Shown here piece by piece: positions 36,128-43,949 of a DNA stretch of 64,000 bases. The stretch lies in the NCBI GenBank assembly GCA_030432565.1, contig JAUIGV010000027.1:1-64000 (forward strand), written 5' to 3'. The notes beneath the pieces were generated by a model. It worked only from the letters and a program-made list of their open reading frames with translations, was not told the origin of the DNA and searched no databases. Each line of letters starts with the position of its first letter. The stretch's first letter is position 1. Origin of the DNA: Verrucomicrobiia bacterium. GTDB taxonomy: Bacteria; Verrucomicrobiota; Verrucomicrobiia; Verrucomicrobiales; Akkermansiaceae. The translations under genes were made by a program, and so were the position numbers.

Positions 36128-36838
36128 TTAGCGATCGACATTGGTGAAAACAGCTTGAACGTCTTCATCGTCCTCCAGCTTATCAACCAGCGCGTCAATT
36201 TCAACAAGTTGTTCCTCGGTAAACTTCTGCGGGTTGTTGGAAATCCTTTCCAGACTCGCCTTGGTCACCTCAACGCCGAGGCGCTCGAAAACTTCGGTCA
36301 ACTTTCCAAACGAAGTGAAATCGCCATAAACAAGACCCATGTCATCCTCCACTTCCATTTCCTCCAAACCGGCATCCATGAGCTCCAGCTCCAGCTCCTC
36401 CAGATTCACTCCGTCCGGCTTAAACTCAATGACGCTCTTGCGGTCGAAGAGGAATTCCAGCGATCCCGAGTTCTGCATCTCGCCGCCGTTTTTATTGAAA
36501 GTCGTCCGAACATTGGTCACCGAACGATTCGTGTTCTCGGTCGCGCATTCCACATAAAAAAGACTCCCGTGCGGCCCCTTGCCCTCGTAATTGATCTCGG
36601 TAATGTCGCCAAGGTCTTTGCCGGAAGCTCGTTTGATCGCCTTGTCGATATTATCCTTCGGCATATTCTCCGCCTTGGCGTTCATAATCGCCGTACGCAG
36701 CTTCGAGTTGGAATCCGGATCCGGGCCACCTTCCTTGGCCGCCATCGTGATTGACTTGGCCAACTTTGGAAAAATGCGTGACATCTTTCCCCAACGCGCT
36801 TCCTTCGAAGCCTTCCGATATTCAAATGCTCTTCCCAT
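36128..36838 (-). CDS. yebC: YebC/PmpR family protein
   Basis: 236 residues, the usual length. Family hallmarks: '[51 protein letters not shown]' at the N-terminus (often GHSKWANI in other phyla; this is the variant form), '[16 protein letters not shown]', '[14 protein letters not shown]' and '[16 protein letters not shown]'. Members are described both as DNA-binding regulators and as ribosome-associated factors that relieve stalling. Followed by the small exported protein gene. Confidence 0.93.
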   Translation of the reverse strand: MGRAFEYRKASKEARWGKMSRIFPKLAKSITMAAKEGGPDPDSNSKLRTAIMNAKAENMPKDNIDKAIKRASGKDLGDITEINYEGKGPHGSLFYVECATENTNRSVTNVRTTFNKNGGEMQNSGSLEFLFDRKSVIEFKPDGVNLEELELELMDAGLEEMEVEDDMGLVYGDFTSFGKLTEVFERLGVEVTKASLERISNNPQKFTEEQLVEIDALVDKLEDDEDVQAVFTNVDR

Positions 36839-36910
36839 AGTGGTCTGACTTGCTGGAGTGAAGCTAGCGATCTCACGACATTTTCAAATGCCAAAATTTT
36901 CCATCAAGTC

Positions 36911-36943
36911 GTGGAATCGCTAAAAAAGATTCCACACCCCCCC
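36911..36943 (+). promoter_or_regulatory. 8-bp perfect hairpin and C7 tract just before a start codon
   Basis: GTGGAATC (36911-36918) pairs perfectly with GATTCCAC (36928-36935) around the nine-base loop GCTAAAAAA. A run of seven C's (36937-36943) fills the gap to ATG 36944. The hairpin would sit where a ribosome binding site is expected, and no other Shine-Dalgarno sequence is visible. It could control translation, or be a protein-binding operator. Confidence 0.5.
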
Positions 36944-38752
36944 ATGAAATCACCTCTCAAGCCTTCCTGGAAATGCTTCGTCGTCATCATCTTTTTCACC
37001 GGGATGATCACAGGAGGCTTCCATTCAACCCAACTCGTGAGAGAACTCAGCCAGATCCGGGAACTCACCGGAAGTCCGCTCGCCCCATCTCAAGCCCCGA
37101 GGACCGGGGACGGGGAGCTGAAGCTACTGCTTCAAGGCGACCTCACCAAAGGAAGTGAAATCGCACGCTGGAAAAGTGTTCACGATGCATCCCCGGACAG
37201 CGCGCTTCACTTTGCCCGCTACATCCAGCAGGCGCAAATCATCCCCGAGGGCTGCGCAGAGACCATCGAAAAACTTGCCCCATCCAACGGGTGGTTTGAC
37301 GTCTGGGAAATCGCACAAGTCACTTCGGGCTCACTTCGCAAAGCAGACCACCCAAGTGATGACGATGACGAATCCCCCGATCAAGCTCCCCTGTATGAAA
37401 TTCAAGAGCCGGAAGCCCTCAGGCAAGCCATCGGGCTCTACCACGAAGCCGCCGACAAAGAAGAATTCACCAGCTACTTTATTGAGATGCAGAACCTGAT
37501 GCAAGCCGGGATCGGAAGGCCGCAGACCTGGCTGGACGAAGTCGATTACCGCTTCAAAACCCTCCAAATCACCGCTCCGGCATCGGTTGCGTCCGCCCTG
37601 AATGATTTTACCTGCGCCGCTTTCCAATTTCTTATTGAAAAGAACGATCGTGAAGGGTTTCTCAAGTTCGGACACTCGTCCGAGCGACTCGCGCCCAAGC
37701 TCCACGCGGATTCCCACGATGGTGTCGGCAGCTTGCGCACCTTGGTTTGGCTGCGAAATTTTTACCAGCAGATGATCGCCGGAGGGAAACATTTCCAGGT
37801 TCCGGAAATCACCCGTAAATATCAAGACCTCTGGGACCGGCTTCAAGAACGAGATCGCAAGATGAGTGATCAGCGTGATGGGCCTGTTAGCCGGAACAAC
37901 CGCCACGTCCTAAGGCGCCACGGAGCTATCATGGTTCAGCTTGGCACGGGCTTTAATTTCACCAGCCGACCGATTCCATTCACTCGTGACGATCTCCGCC
38001 CCTCGTGTCGCGCTGAGAATGCCATGATTTCCCGCATCTTCACCACGGCTTGCTTTCTTCTCCTTCTCGCCATCGCAATCGATCTCTGGATCGTCTCTCT
38101 CCGAGCGCCGCTTTCCTGCCAAAATGAAATCGCCAATCGTCTCGCCCAACAGGGCACCTCCGCACGCTGGAGAACACTCACGATCGGAGTGATTCTCCCT
38201 TTTGGAATTCTCCTCGCCATTCGGTACCTCACCCCGCTCGGCCAACTCGACTTCGCGGCAACCTCGTCCCAATTTGCACATCTCGCGATCCCGCTCGTCG
38301 CCTCCGGACTTCTCATCATCGCCACCATCATCGTGATCGTTCGTCAGCTTGCAGAGTCAAAACCCGGCTCACCCATTAAATTGGTCATCCCGGTCCTGCT
38401 TCCACTTGCCGCCATCCTCATCGTGGGCGGGTATCACGCCCTCGGTCGAAACAGCTTTTTTCTTTTGATTTCCGGGACTGCAAATCTCGCCTTCCTCATC
38501 TGGTTGGCCTTCATCGCCAGCCGCTTTCACCGCCAAAAAGAAGCCTCCAAATATCTCAAGGCCCGTCTCGCTGCGCCAGCCTTCTTTCTCGCTGCCGGAC
38601 TCTTCGGAATTTGGACCCGGGCACTTGTCGAAGAAGAGAAGTATTGGATCGCAAACGACGAGTTTGGGACTCCGGAAGCCCACTTCATTACCAAATACGA
38701 AGCCAAAATGACCCGCAACTTCCTCTCCGAACTGAAGGCGCTTCTCCCCTAG
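36944..38752 (+). CDS. membrane protein with periplasmic helical domain and six C-terminal helices
   Basis: 602 residues from ATG 36944 (MKSPLKPSWK). The frame is open from a GTG at 36911, but that codon is inside a hairpin. One N-terminal transmembrane helix ('CFVVIIFFTGMITGGF') is followed by about 310 residues of soluble helical sequence with an acidic stretch 'PSDDDDESPDQ'. Around residue 365 begin about six transmembrane helices ('IFTTACFLLLLAIAIDLWIV', 'LTIGVILPFGILLAI', 'LAIPLVASGLLIIATIIVIV', 'LVIPVLLPLAAILIVGG', 'FFLLISGTANLAFLIWLAF', 'APAFFLAAGLFGIWT'). No known family recognised. The stop overlaps the convergent gene. Confidence 0.75.
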   Translation: MKSPLKPSWKCFVVIIFFTGMITGGFHSTQLVRELSQIRELTGSPLAPSQAPRTGDGELKLLLQGDLTKGSEIARWKSVHDASPDSALHFARYIQQAQIIPEGCAETIEKLAPSNGWFDVWEIAQVTSGSLRKADHPSDDDDESPDQAPLYEIQEPEALRQAIGLYHEAADKEEFTSYFIEMQNLMQAGIGRPQTWLDEVDYRFKTLQITAPASVASALNDFTCAAFQFLIEKNDREGFLKFGHSSERLAPKLHADSHDGVGSLRTLVWLRNFYQQMIAGGKHFQVPEITRKYQDLWDRLQERDRKMSDQRDGPVSRNNRHVLRRHGAIMVQLGTGFNFTSRPIPFTRDDLRPSCRAENAMISRIFTTACFLLLLAIAIDLWIVSLRAPLSCQNEIANRLAQQGTSARWRTLTIGVILPFGILLAIRYLTPLGQLDFAATSSQFAHLAIPLVASGLLIIATIIVIVRQLAESKPGSPIKLVIPVLLPLAAILIVGGYHALGRNSFFLLISGTANLAFLIWLAFIASRFHRQKEASKYLKARLAAPAFFLAAGLFGIWTRALVEEEKYWIANDEFGTPEAHFITKYEAKMTRNFLSELKALLP

Positions 38753-39243
38753 ACGTTCTCCCGTTTCACCACTTCCATCTCGCCTTTCCAGTGGCGTTTG
38801 AAGGTCAGCCGCTCGCGGCGCGTCTCTGATTTTCTGGCGGATCCATGTTCAACCAACATCACCGCACGACTGCTCTTCACCATCAACTCACGGACCCGGA
38901 AAACCGGCTCGGTTCTCGTTCTAAAAAACGCGTGAAGCGCCACATCCCAGTGATCGGCGTTCCAAAGAAACGCCCCCGGCTCAAAATCATGGAGCCACGA
39001 AAGAGCCTGAAAGAGCTCCCGAATCTGGGCTTCGCCATGCTCACGGACCAAACGCCGGGCTGCCCGTTTATTCAACAATCCCTCGATATAACCTGCAATC
39101 GGATTAAAATGAAAGTAGTCCGCTTCCTTCAAAAGTTCTTTCTGATGCTCGCCCATCAGGCGATGCATCTCTTCACGTTCAATCTCTCCCTCCTGCCATT
39201 GGAGGATCAAATTACGAGGGGTCGGAAATGGAGCCAACTTCAT
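38749..39243 (-). CDS. hypothetical soluble protein
   Basis: 164 residues from ATG 39243 (MKLAPFPTPRNLILQWQ); an in-frame start at 39261 is also possible. It is rich in charged residues and Trp, largely helical ('EREEMHRLMGEHQKELLKEADYFHFNPIAGYIEGLLNKRAARRLVREHGEAQIRELFQALSWL' region), with a basic tail. There is no signal peptide or membrane segment. The gene is convergent with the preceding membrane protein gene and divergent from the VOC gene. No family recognised. Confidence 0.7.
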   Translation of the reverse strand: MKLAPFPTPRNLILQWQEGEIEREEMHRLMGEHQKELLKEADYFHFNPIAGYIEGLLNKRAARRLVREHGEAQIRELFQALSWLHDFEPGAFLWNADHWDVALHAFFRTRTEPVFRVRELMVKSSRAVMLVEHGSARKSETRRERLTFKRHWKGEMEVVKRENV

Positions 39244-39308
39244 CGGACCGATCCTTAACATAAAGAGTGCGCCTTGTCCACCCGCCGAAGCGGTGTTAGT
39301 TACCTCCC

Positions 39309-39656
39309 ATGCAGGTTCAAAAAGTGAAATATGCCATCTGGGCAGCCGACCACCTCCGTGCCATTAAATTCTACCAAAAGACCTTTGGCGCAGAACTCTC
39401 CTTCGAAATGGAAGTCTGGAGCGAGGTCACCCTCTGTGGCTCCACGATTGGAATTCATGGCGGTGGTGAAGGAAAACGCACATGGACCGGCCTCAGCTTC
39501 CAGTGCGACGACATCCTCGCCGGAATCAAACTCGTTAAGGAAAACGGTGGCGGCTTGGTCCGCGAACCCGAGGAAGAAGACGGTTTCGTTCATCTCGCCT
39601 TCTGCTTCGACACCGAAGGCAACGAATTCATGCTCACCCAAAAACGTCCGTCCTAA
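39309..39656 (+). CDS. VOC (glyoxalase/bleomycin-resistance) family protein
   Basis: 115 residues. Starts 'KVKYAIWAADHLRAIKFYQKTFGAEL', a typical VOC first beta-alpha-beta unit, and ends 'VHLAFCFDTEGNEFMLTQKR', the usual closing metal-ligand (Glu) strand. Such proteins are small metal-dependent isomerases, lyases or dioxygenases, or binding proteins; which one cannot be said. The downstream DUF3817 gene starts five bases after its stop. Confidence 0.88.
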   Translation: MQVQKVKYAIWAADHLRAIKFYQKTFGAELSFEMEVWSEVTLCGSTIGIHGGGEGKRTWTGLSFQCDDILAGIKLVKENGGGLVREPEEEDGFVHLAFCFDTEGNEFMLTQKRPS

Positions 39657-39660
39657 AGTC

Positions 39661-39972
39661 ATGTTCCAGTTTCCACTTGGCCTCCTGCGCCTTTTTTCCC
39701 TCCTCGATGGAATCTCATTCATCATCCTCCTTTACTTCGCAATCTACGAAAAACGGATCCTTGGGGACGACACCGCCGTCCGAATTCCGGGAATGGTGCA
39801 CGGAGTAATTTTCACCATCTTCCTCATCCTCCTCTACCTCACCATGGAGAAACGCAAATGGCCCATCAAGCGCGCCGCTCTCGTCTTCGTCTGCTCGCTC
39901 ATCCCCTTCGCCCCCTTCTTTCTGGAGACGAAACTCAAGAATGAGCAGGAAGGTTCGGCAACCCAGGATTGA
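39661..39972 (+). CDS. DUF3817 family small integral membrane protein
   Basis: 103 residues from ATG 39661 (MFQFPLGLLRLFSLLDGISFIILLYFA). It has three transmembrane helices with 'RIPGMVHGVIFTIFLILLYL' containing the conserved PGMVHG-type histidine motif of DUF3817, and a third helix 'AALVFVCSLIPFAPFFLE'. The frame is open upstream only as a shadow of the VOC gene. The function of DUF3817 is unknown. Probably co-transcribed with the VOC gene. Confidence 0.85.
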   Translation: MFQFPLGLLRLFSLLDGISFIILLYFAIYEKRILGDDTAVRIPGMVHGVIFTIFLILLYLTMEKRKWPIKRAALVFVCSLIPFAPFFLETKLKNEQEGSATQD

Positions 39973-40181
39973 TTTTCACCATTCCCACTGGGGAGATTCT
40001 CAAGTCAGAAATCATCTCCACCGACACCTTTCCGCAAACTGTCCGCGTTCAAGATGGGAATACCGTCCTCTTTGACTCTATCGCCACCGACCCTGCCCGA
40101 TTGCCCTGGAATGGCTCACCCGGAAACTCTCCGAATATTTTTCCTAGAGAGATCATCCCATTCCACTCACACTGCGGCCCC

Positions 40182-40580
40182 ATGAAAACAATCATCATCG
40201 CGCTCGCCGCCCTCGTCCCAGTTCTCGCCATGGCCGATCATCACAAAGAAACACCTGCCGCTAAAACCGAAGCAACCTCTCCTCTTCGCCACATCGTTTG
40301 TTTGAAGTTCAAAGAAGATGCCACTCCCGCCCAGATTAAGAACATCGAGAAGGAATTTGCAGCCCTCAAGGGGAAGATCGACACCATCACCGGCCTCGAG
40401 TGGGGCACCAACGTCAGCCCCGAGGACCGCGCCAAAGGCTTCACTCATTGCTTTGTCGTCAGCTTCAAGGACATGGCCGGCCTCAAGGTCTATGGCCCGC
40501 ACGACGCCCACCAGGCCTTTGTCAAGATCCTCAAGCCCATCCTCGACGACGTCTTCGTCTTCGACTTCGTTGCCAGATAA
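40182..40580 (+). CDS. exported Dabb (stress-responsive alpha/beta barrel) domain protein
   Basis: 132 residues from ATG 40182 with a signal peptide (MKTIIIALAALVPVLAMA, cleavage after AMA). The mature part is one Dabb domain: 'LRHIVCLKFKEDATPAQIKNIEKEFAAL', 'GLEWGTNVSPEDRAKGFTHCFVVSFKD', 'YGPHDAHQAFVKILKPILDDVFVFDF'. The first His and the 'Y.PHDAH..F' segment are the usual conserved positions. Dabb proteins form small dimeric barrels, most with unknown roles. The exported form is common in Planctomycetota and Verrucomicrobiota. Six bases before the DUF2071 gene. Confidence 0.9.
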   Translation: MKTIIIALAALVPVLAMADHHKETPAAKTEATSPLRHIVCLKFKEDATPAQIKNIEKEFAALKGKIDTITGLEWGTNVSPEDRAKGFTHCFVVSFKDMAGLKVYGPHDAHQAFVKILKPILDDVFVFDFVAR

Positions 40581-40586
40581 CAATCG

Positions 40587-41315
40587 ATGAACATCCCCGC
40601 GATCAAAGGAATCATCCGGCGTCGCCTTCTCTTGAATTATCGGGTCTCGCCCGAAGTCATTCAGTCACATCTGCCGGACAACTTCCGGCCGAAACTCGTA
40701 AAAGGTCACGCCATCGCGGGGATTTGCCTCATCAGGTTGGAACAGGTCCGACCTACCTTCCTTCCGGCCTTCACCGGAATCAAGAGCGAGAACTCAGCCC
40801 ACCGTGTCGCCGTCGAATGGGACGACGAAAACGGCGGGACCAAAGAAGGCGTCTTTGTCCCACGTCGCGACACCGACTCTCTTCTCAACTCCCTCGCCGG
40901 AGGCCGGATCTTCCCCGGAGTCCACCATCACTCCCGATTCGAGATCACCGACCAAAACGGCGATATTTCCATCAAGGTCACCTCGAACGACGCCCCCCTC
41001 GTCGAGGTCCACGCCAAAGAAGTCGAAACCTTTCCAGAAGACTCCATCTTTGAATCGTTTGAAGAATCATCCCGCTTCTTTGAAAATGGCTGTATCGGCT
41101 ACTCCTCCCGCCCCAATTCCTCACGCCTCGACGGGCTCCTTCTGAAAGTTTCAAACTGGCAAGCATCCCCGCTCGAAGTCCAAAAAATTGAATCGTCGTT
41201 CTTCGACAACCCTGAGCACTTCCCTGAAGACGCCATCACCTTCGACCATGCCCTCCTTATGCGGGACATCCCGCACGAATGGCACTCGGAACCGGAACTC
41301 AGTCACTCAAAGTAG
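40587..41315 (+). CDS. DUF2071 (YqjF-like) family protein
   Basis: 242 residues. Starts 'IKGIIRRRLLLNYRVSPEVIQSHLPDNFRPKL', the DUF2071 opening, followed by 'AGICLIRLEQVRPTFLPAF' and 'SAHRVAVEW'. A beta-barrel type acetoacetate-decarboxylase-like fold has been proposed for the family; no catalytic role is established. It probably shares a transcript with the Dabb gene. Its last 13 bases overlap the convergent cupin gene. Confidence 0.85.
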   Translation: MNIPAIKGIIRRRLLLNYRVSPEVIQSHLPDNFRPKLVKGHAIAGICLIRLEQVRPTFLPAFTGIKSENSAHRVAVEWDDENGGTKEGVFVPRRDTDSLLNSLAGGRIFPGVHHHSRFEITDQNGDISIKVTSNDAPLVEVHAKEVETFPEDSIFESFEESSRFFENGCIGYSSRPNSSRLDGLLLKVSNWQASPLEVQKIESSFFDNPEHFPEDAITFDHALLMRDIPHEWHSEPELSHSK

Positions 41316-41656
41316 GTGTCCTCATGCGCATAAGGCGGCGCACAACAGCAGAGAAATCGCATCTCTTCAGTCGCCTTGATCTCATGCCAGGCTCCCGCCG
41401 GAATCAAAATGGCATCTCCTGGCCCCACTTCGCGTTCCTCACCGTCGATCTCCATCACACCCCGCCCCTCCAGCAGGTAATAAAACTCCTCGCTTACTTT
41501 GTGGTAATGCCGCTCTGTCGAACCACCTTTTGGTAAAGTCGCCTCAGCCAAACTCTGCTCCTTCACCGGCGCATTACTCAGATCCAGCAAACTCCGGATC
41601 GTCGAACCATCCTTCGTCGTAAACGGCTCCTGCTCTTCGCGATTTCGTATCTCCAT
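41303..41656 (-). CDS. cupin domain protein
   Basis: 117 residues. A single cupin barrel: motif 1 'STERHYHKVSEEFYYLLEGRG' (metal ligands H-x-H and E), 'MEIDGEEREVGPGDAILIPAGAWHEI' for motif 2 with its His. The C-terminus 'RFLCCCAPPYAHEDTYFE' is cysteine-rich. Probably a metal-binding small enzyme or ligand sensor; substrate unknown. Starts three bases after the end of the FAD oxidoreductase gene on the same strand, so co-transcription is likely. Confidence 0.9.
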   Translation of the reverse strand: MEIRNREEQEPFTTKDGSTIRSLLDLSNAPVKEQSLAEATLPKGGSTERHYHKVSEEFYYLLEGRGVMEIDGEEREVGPGDAILIPAGAWHEIKATEEMRFLCCCAPPYAHEDTYFE

Positions 41657-41659
41657 GAT

Positions 41660-43228
41660 TTATCGTATTTCATTGATCGCCGCCTCCGCGCAGCGCCGTC
41701 CATCCAGCGCCGCCGAAACAATGCCGCCCGCATAACCCGCTCCCTCGCCACACGGATAAAGCCCCTTCACTTCCGGGTGTTGCAAATCATCCCCACGCGG
41801 AATCCTCACCGGCGAACTCGTCCGCGTTTCAAAGCCAATCAACAAAGCATCCGGCCCGGTGTATCCCCTGATCATCCGGCCAAACTTCCGCAATCCTCCC
41901 GCCAGTCTTTCCCCGATCTCTCCCGGTAAAACCTCATCCAGTTTCACCGAATTCAAACCCGGAAAATAACTCGTCTTGGGCAGATTCTTCGAAATCTTGC
42001 CCGCCAAAAAATCAGTCACCTTCTGCCCGGGAGCCACCTGACCACCGCCCCCTGCCTTCTTTGCCAGCTGCTCGATGTGCTTCTGATACCGAATCCCAGC
42101 CAGCACATCATCGCCACCAAATCCCCGCACATCCTCCGGCTCCACTCCCACCACCATGCCGCTGTTCGCAAAGGGCGAATCCCGACGCGAAAGGCTCATA
42201 CCATTCACCACGACCTCGTCATTCTCCGTCGCGGCCGGAACCACAAATCCCCCCGGACACATACAGAAGGAATGCACGCTCCGCCCTTTAATCTGTGTCG
42301 CCAGCCGATACCGCGAGGCCGGCAGGTTCCGCCCCCTCTCCTCATCTTCCCGCAAGTGATATTGCACCCGGTCGATCAAAGGCTGCGGGTGCTCAATTCG
42401 CACTCCCACCGCAAACGGTTTCGCTTCCATCAAGATTTTCTGCTCATTCAGCAGCTCGTAAATATCCCGCGCCGAATGCCCTGTCGCCAAAATCACCGCT
42501 TTCCCGCGAAACTCCCGACCATCCTCCGTCGCCACGCCCACCAGTCGCCCGCCCGATTTCAAAAACTCCACCACCTTCGCCCCAAAGTGAACCTCGCCAC
42601 CCGCTTCCCGCACCGACTCCCGCATCGCCATCACCACCTTCGGCAATAAGTTCGATCCAATGTGCGGATGCGCCTCCACCAAAATCTTCTCCGGAGCTCC
42701 GTGTGCTACCAAGGTCCGATAAACCTCCGCCACCGGGCCCCGCTTCGTCGCCCGCGTGTAAAGTTTCCCGTCCGAAAACGTCCCTGCACCACCCTCGCCA
42801 AAACAGTAATTCGATTCCTCGATCACCCGTCCCTCTTTCAGAATCGGACCCAAATCAAATCGTCGCGAAGACGCATCCTTGCCCCGCTCCAAAACCACCG
42901 GCTTGTAGCCCAACTCCAGACACCGTAACGCCGCAAACATTCCCGCCGGACCACACCCCACAATCACCACTTCCTCCGGCTCCTTCGCCAATGCCTTCAC
43001 CTCCCAAACAGCCTTAGGCTCTTCCGGTAAATCTTTATCAAGCCCCACCTCCAGCCGCAGCCGAAACTTCACCGGACGCTTCCGCGCATCCAGCGACCGC
43101 TTCACCAGCCGATACCCCTTCACCCGCTCCGGCTTCACCCGCAGCTTCCGCGGAATCTTCGACGACCAAACACCCTCATTCGCCGCCTCCGCCGGAGTCA
43201 GTACCAGTTCAACAATCTCCACAGCCAT
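41660..43228 (-). CDS. FAD-dependent dehydrogenase (COG2509 type)
   Basis: 522 residues from ATG 43228 (MAVEIVELVLTPAEA); the frame is open to 43312 but upstream codons approach the divergent promoter. The N-terminal about 85 residues resemble the ferredoxin-like domain seen in this family. The FAD motif 'VVIVGCGPAGMFAALRCLELGYKPVVLERG' follows, then 'YCFGEGGAGTFSDGKLYT', 'FCMCPGGFVVPAATE' and the C-terminal 'GLYPCGEGAGYAGGIVSAALDG', all characteristic of the uncharacterised FAD-dependent dehydrogenases in COG2509. Substrate unknown. It is divergent from the SOS mutagenesis operon; the LexA-type box lies 95 bases upstream of its start and might affect it as well. Confidence 0.9.
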   Translation of the reverse strand: MAVEIVELVLTPAEAANEGVWSSKIPRKLRVKPERVKGYRLVKRSLDARKRPVKFRLRLEVGLDKDLPEEPKAVWEVKALAKEPEEVVIVGCGPAGMFAALRCLELGYKPVVLERGKDASSRRFDLGPILKEGRVIEESNYCFGEGGAGTFSDGKLYTRATKRGPVAEVYRTLVAHGAPEKILVEAHPHIGSNLLPKVVMAMRESVREAGGEVHFGAKVVEFLKSGGRLVGVATEDGREFRGKAVILATGHSARDIYELLNEQKILMEAKPFAVGVRIEHPQPLIDRVQYHLREDEERGRNLPASRYRLATQIKGRSVHSFCMCPGGFVVPAATENDEVVVNGMSLSRRDSPFANSGMVVGVEPEDVRGFGGDDVLAGIRYQKHIEQLAKKAGGGGQVAPGQKVTDFLAGKISKNLPKTSYFPGLNSVKLDEVLPGEIGERLAGGLRKFGRMIRGYTGPDALLIGFETRTSSPVRIPRGDDLQHPEVKGLYPCGEGAGYAGGIVSAALDGRRCAEAAINEIR

Positions 43229-43303
43229 CTCCCCGAGGAATAGTCGCTCACAGCTCCAAAGACAACCTCTTGTCGGCTCATTTGATGTTAGATCTCCATC
43301 TTC

Positions 43304-43331
43304 TTGACTCACTCCAAAAAAATGTTCTAAT
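43304..43331 (+). promoter_or_regulatory. sigma-70 type promoter of the imuA-imuB-dnaE2 operon
   Basis: TTGACT (-35, 43304-43309) and TCTAAT (-10, 43326-43331) are separated by 16 bases, each one mismatch from consensus. The expected transcription start at about 43338-43340 is almost at the TTG codon of imuA (43341), so the mRNA would be leaderless or nearly so. The -10 lies inside the LexA-type palindrome, as expected for repression. Confidence 0.65.
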
Positions 43332-43336
43332 GAACA
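43323..43336. promoter_or_regulatory. candidate LexA (SOS) box TGTTC-N4-GAACA
   Basis: TGTTCTAATGAACA is an inverted repeat of TGTTC/GAACA around TAAT, overlapping the -10 of the mutagenesis operon promoter. From memory this is the spacing and sequence described for verrucomicrobial LexA; I have not checked it. The downstream genes (imuA, imuB, dnaE2) are classic LexA targets, which strengthens the call. Confidence 0.8.
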
Positions 43337-43340
43337 CGTT

Positions 43341-43949
43341 TTGAGCGTCCTGCAAATTGAGCAACTCCGCCGCCAGCTTCGCGAGAAGTTTCCGGCCGCT
43401 CATCGTGCTCCTGCCCCCGAAGAACCCACGCCTCAAGCCGCCCCCCTGGAATTCTCTGCCGGCCATCTCAGCGAAATCATCTCGCCACGCCACTCCGCCG
43501 GAGCCTCCCTCGTCATCTCCGAACTCCTCGAGCAAAAACGCGACCTCCCCCTCGCTCTCGTCGATGGTCGCGACACCTTCGATCCCGCTTCTTATGGGAA
43601 CGAAAAATGCCACCACCTCATCTGGCTCCGCTGCTCCAAAACCGAACAAGCGCTCAAGTGTACCGACCTGCTCCTGAGCGACGGAAATCTCCCGCTCGTC
43701 ATCCTCGATCTCCACCTCGTCTCCGAGCGCGAGCTCCGTCAAATCCCCACCGCTCTCTGGCATCGGCTCAAAATCCAGGCCCGCGACTCCGGAGCCACCC
43801 TCGTCGCGATGACCCCGCGCGCCCTCGTGCCCACGCCGCATCGTCGTCTCACCCTCGGCGGACGCTTCACCCTCGATCACCTCGAACTCACCAAGCCCAC
43901 CCTCCAACTCCACCAGTCCGAAAGCCAACAACTCGCCGGAAAAGCATGA
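43341..43949 (+). CDS. imuA: ImuA, RecA-like accessory protein of the SOS mutasome
   Basis: 202 residues starting at a TTG (SVLQIEQLRRQLREKFPAAH); no in-frame ATG exists until deep in the gene. The RecA-like fold lacks a real P-loop, as in ImuA proteins: 'AGHLSEIISPRHSAGASLVISELL', 'LPLALVDGRDTFDPASYG', 'LIWLRCSKTEQALKCTDLLLSDGNLPLVILDL'. ImuA works with ImuB and DnaE2 in translesion synthesis after DNA damage. Its stop overlaps the imuB start (ATGA, 43946-43949). The presumed promoter places the transcript start within a few bases of the TTG. Confidence 0.88.
   Translation: MSVLQIEQLRRQLREKFPAAHRAPAPEEPTPQAAPLEFSAGHLSEIISPRHSAGASLVISELLEQKRDLPLALVDGRDTFDPASYGNEKCHHLIWLRCSKTEQALKCTDLLLSDGNLPLVILDLHLVSERELRQIPTALWHRLKIQARDSGATLVAMTPRALVPTPHRRLTLGGRFTLDHLELTKPTLQLHQSESQQLAGKA

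Noticed and set aside
42061-43017. Plus-strand Pro/Ser-rich frames opposite the FAD dehydrogenase gene
   Set aside because: Low-complexity composition is the shadow of the GC-rich minus-strand gene, which has clear FAD motifs.
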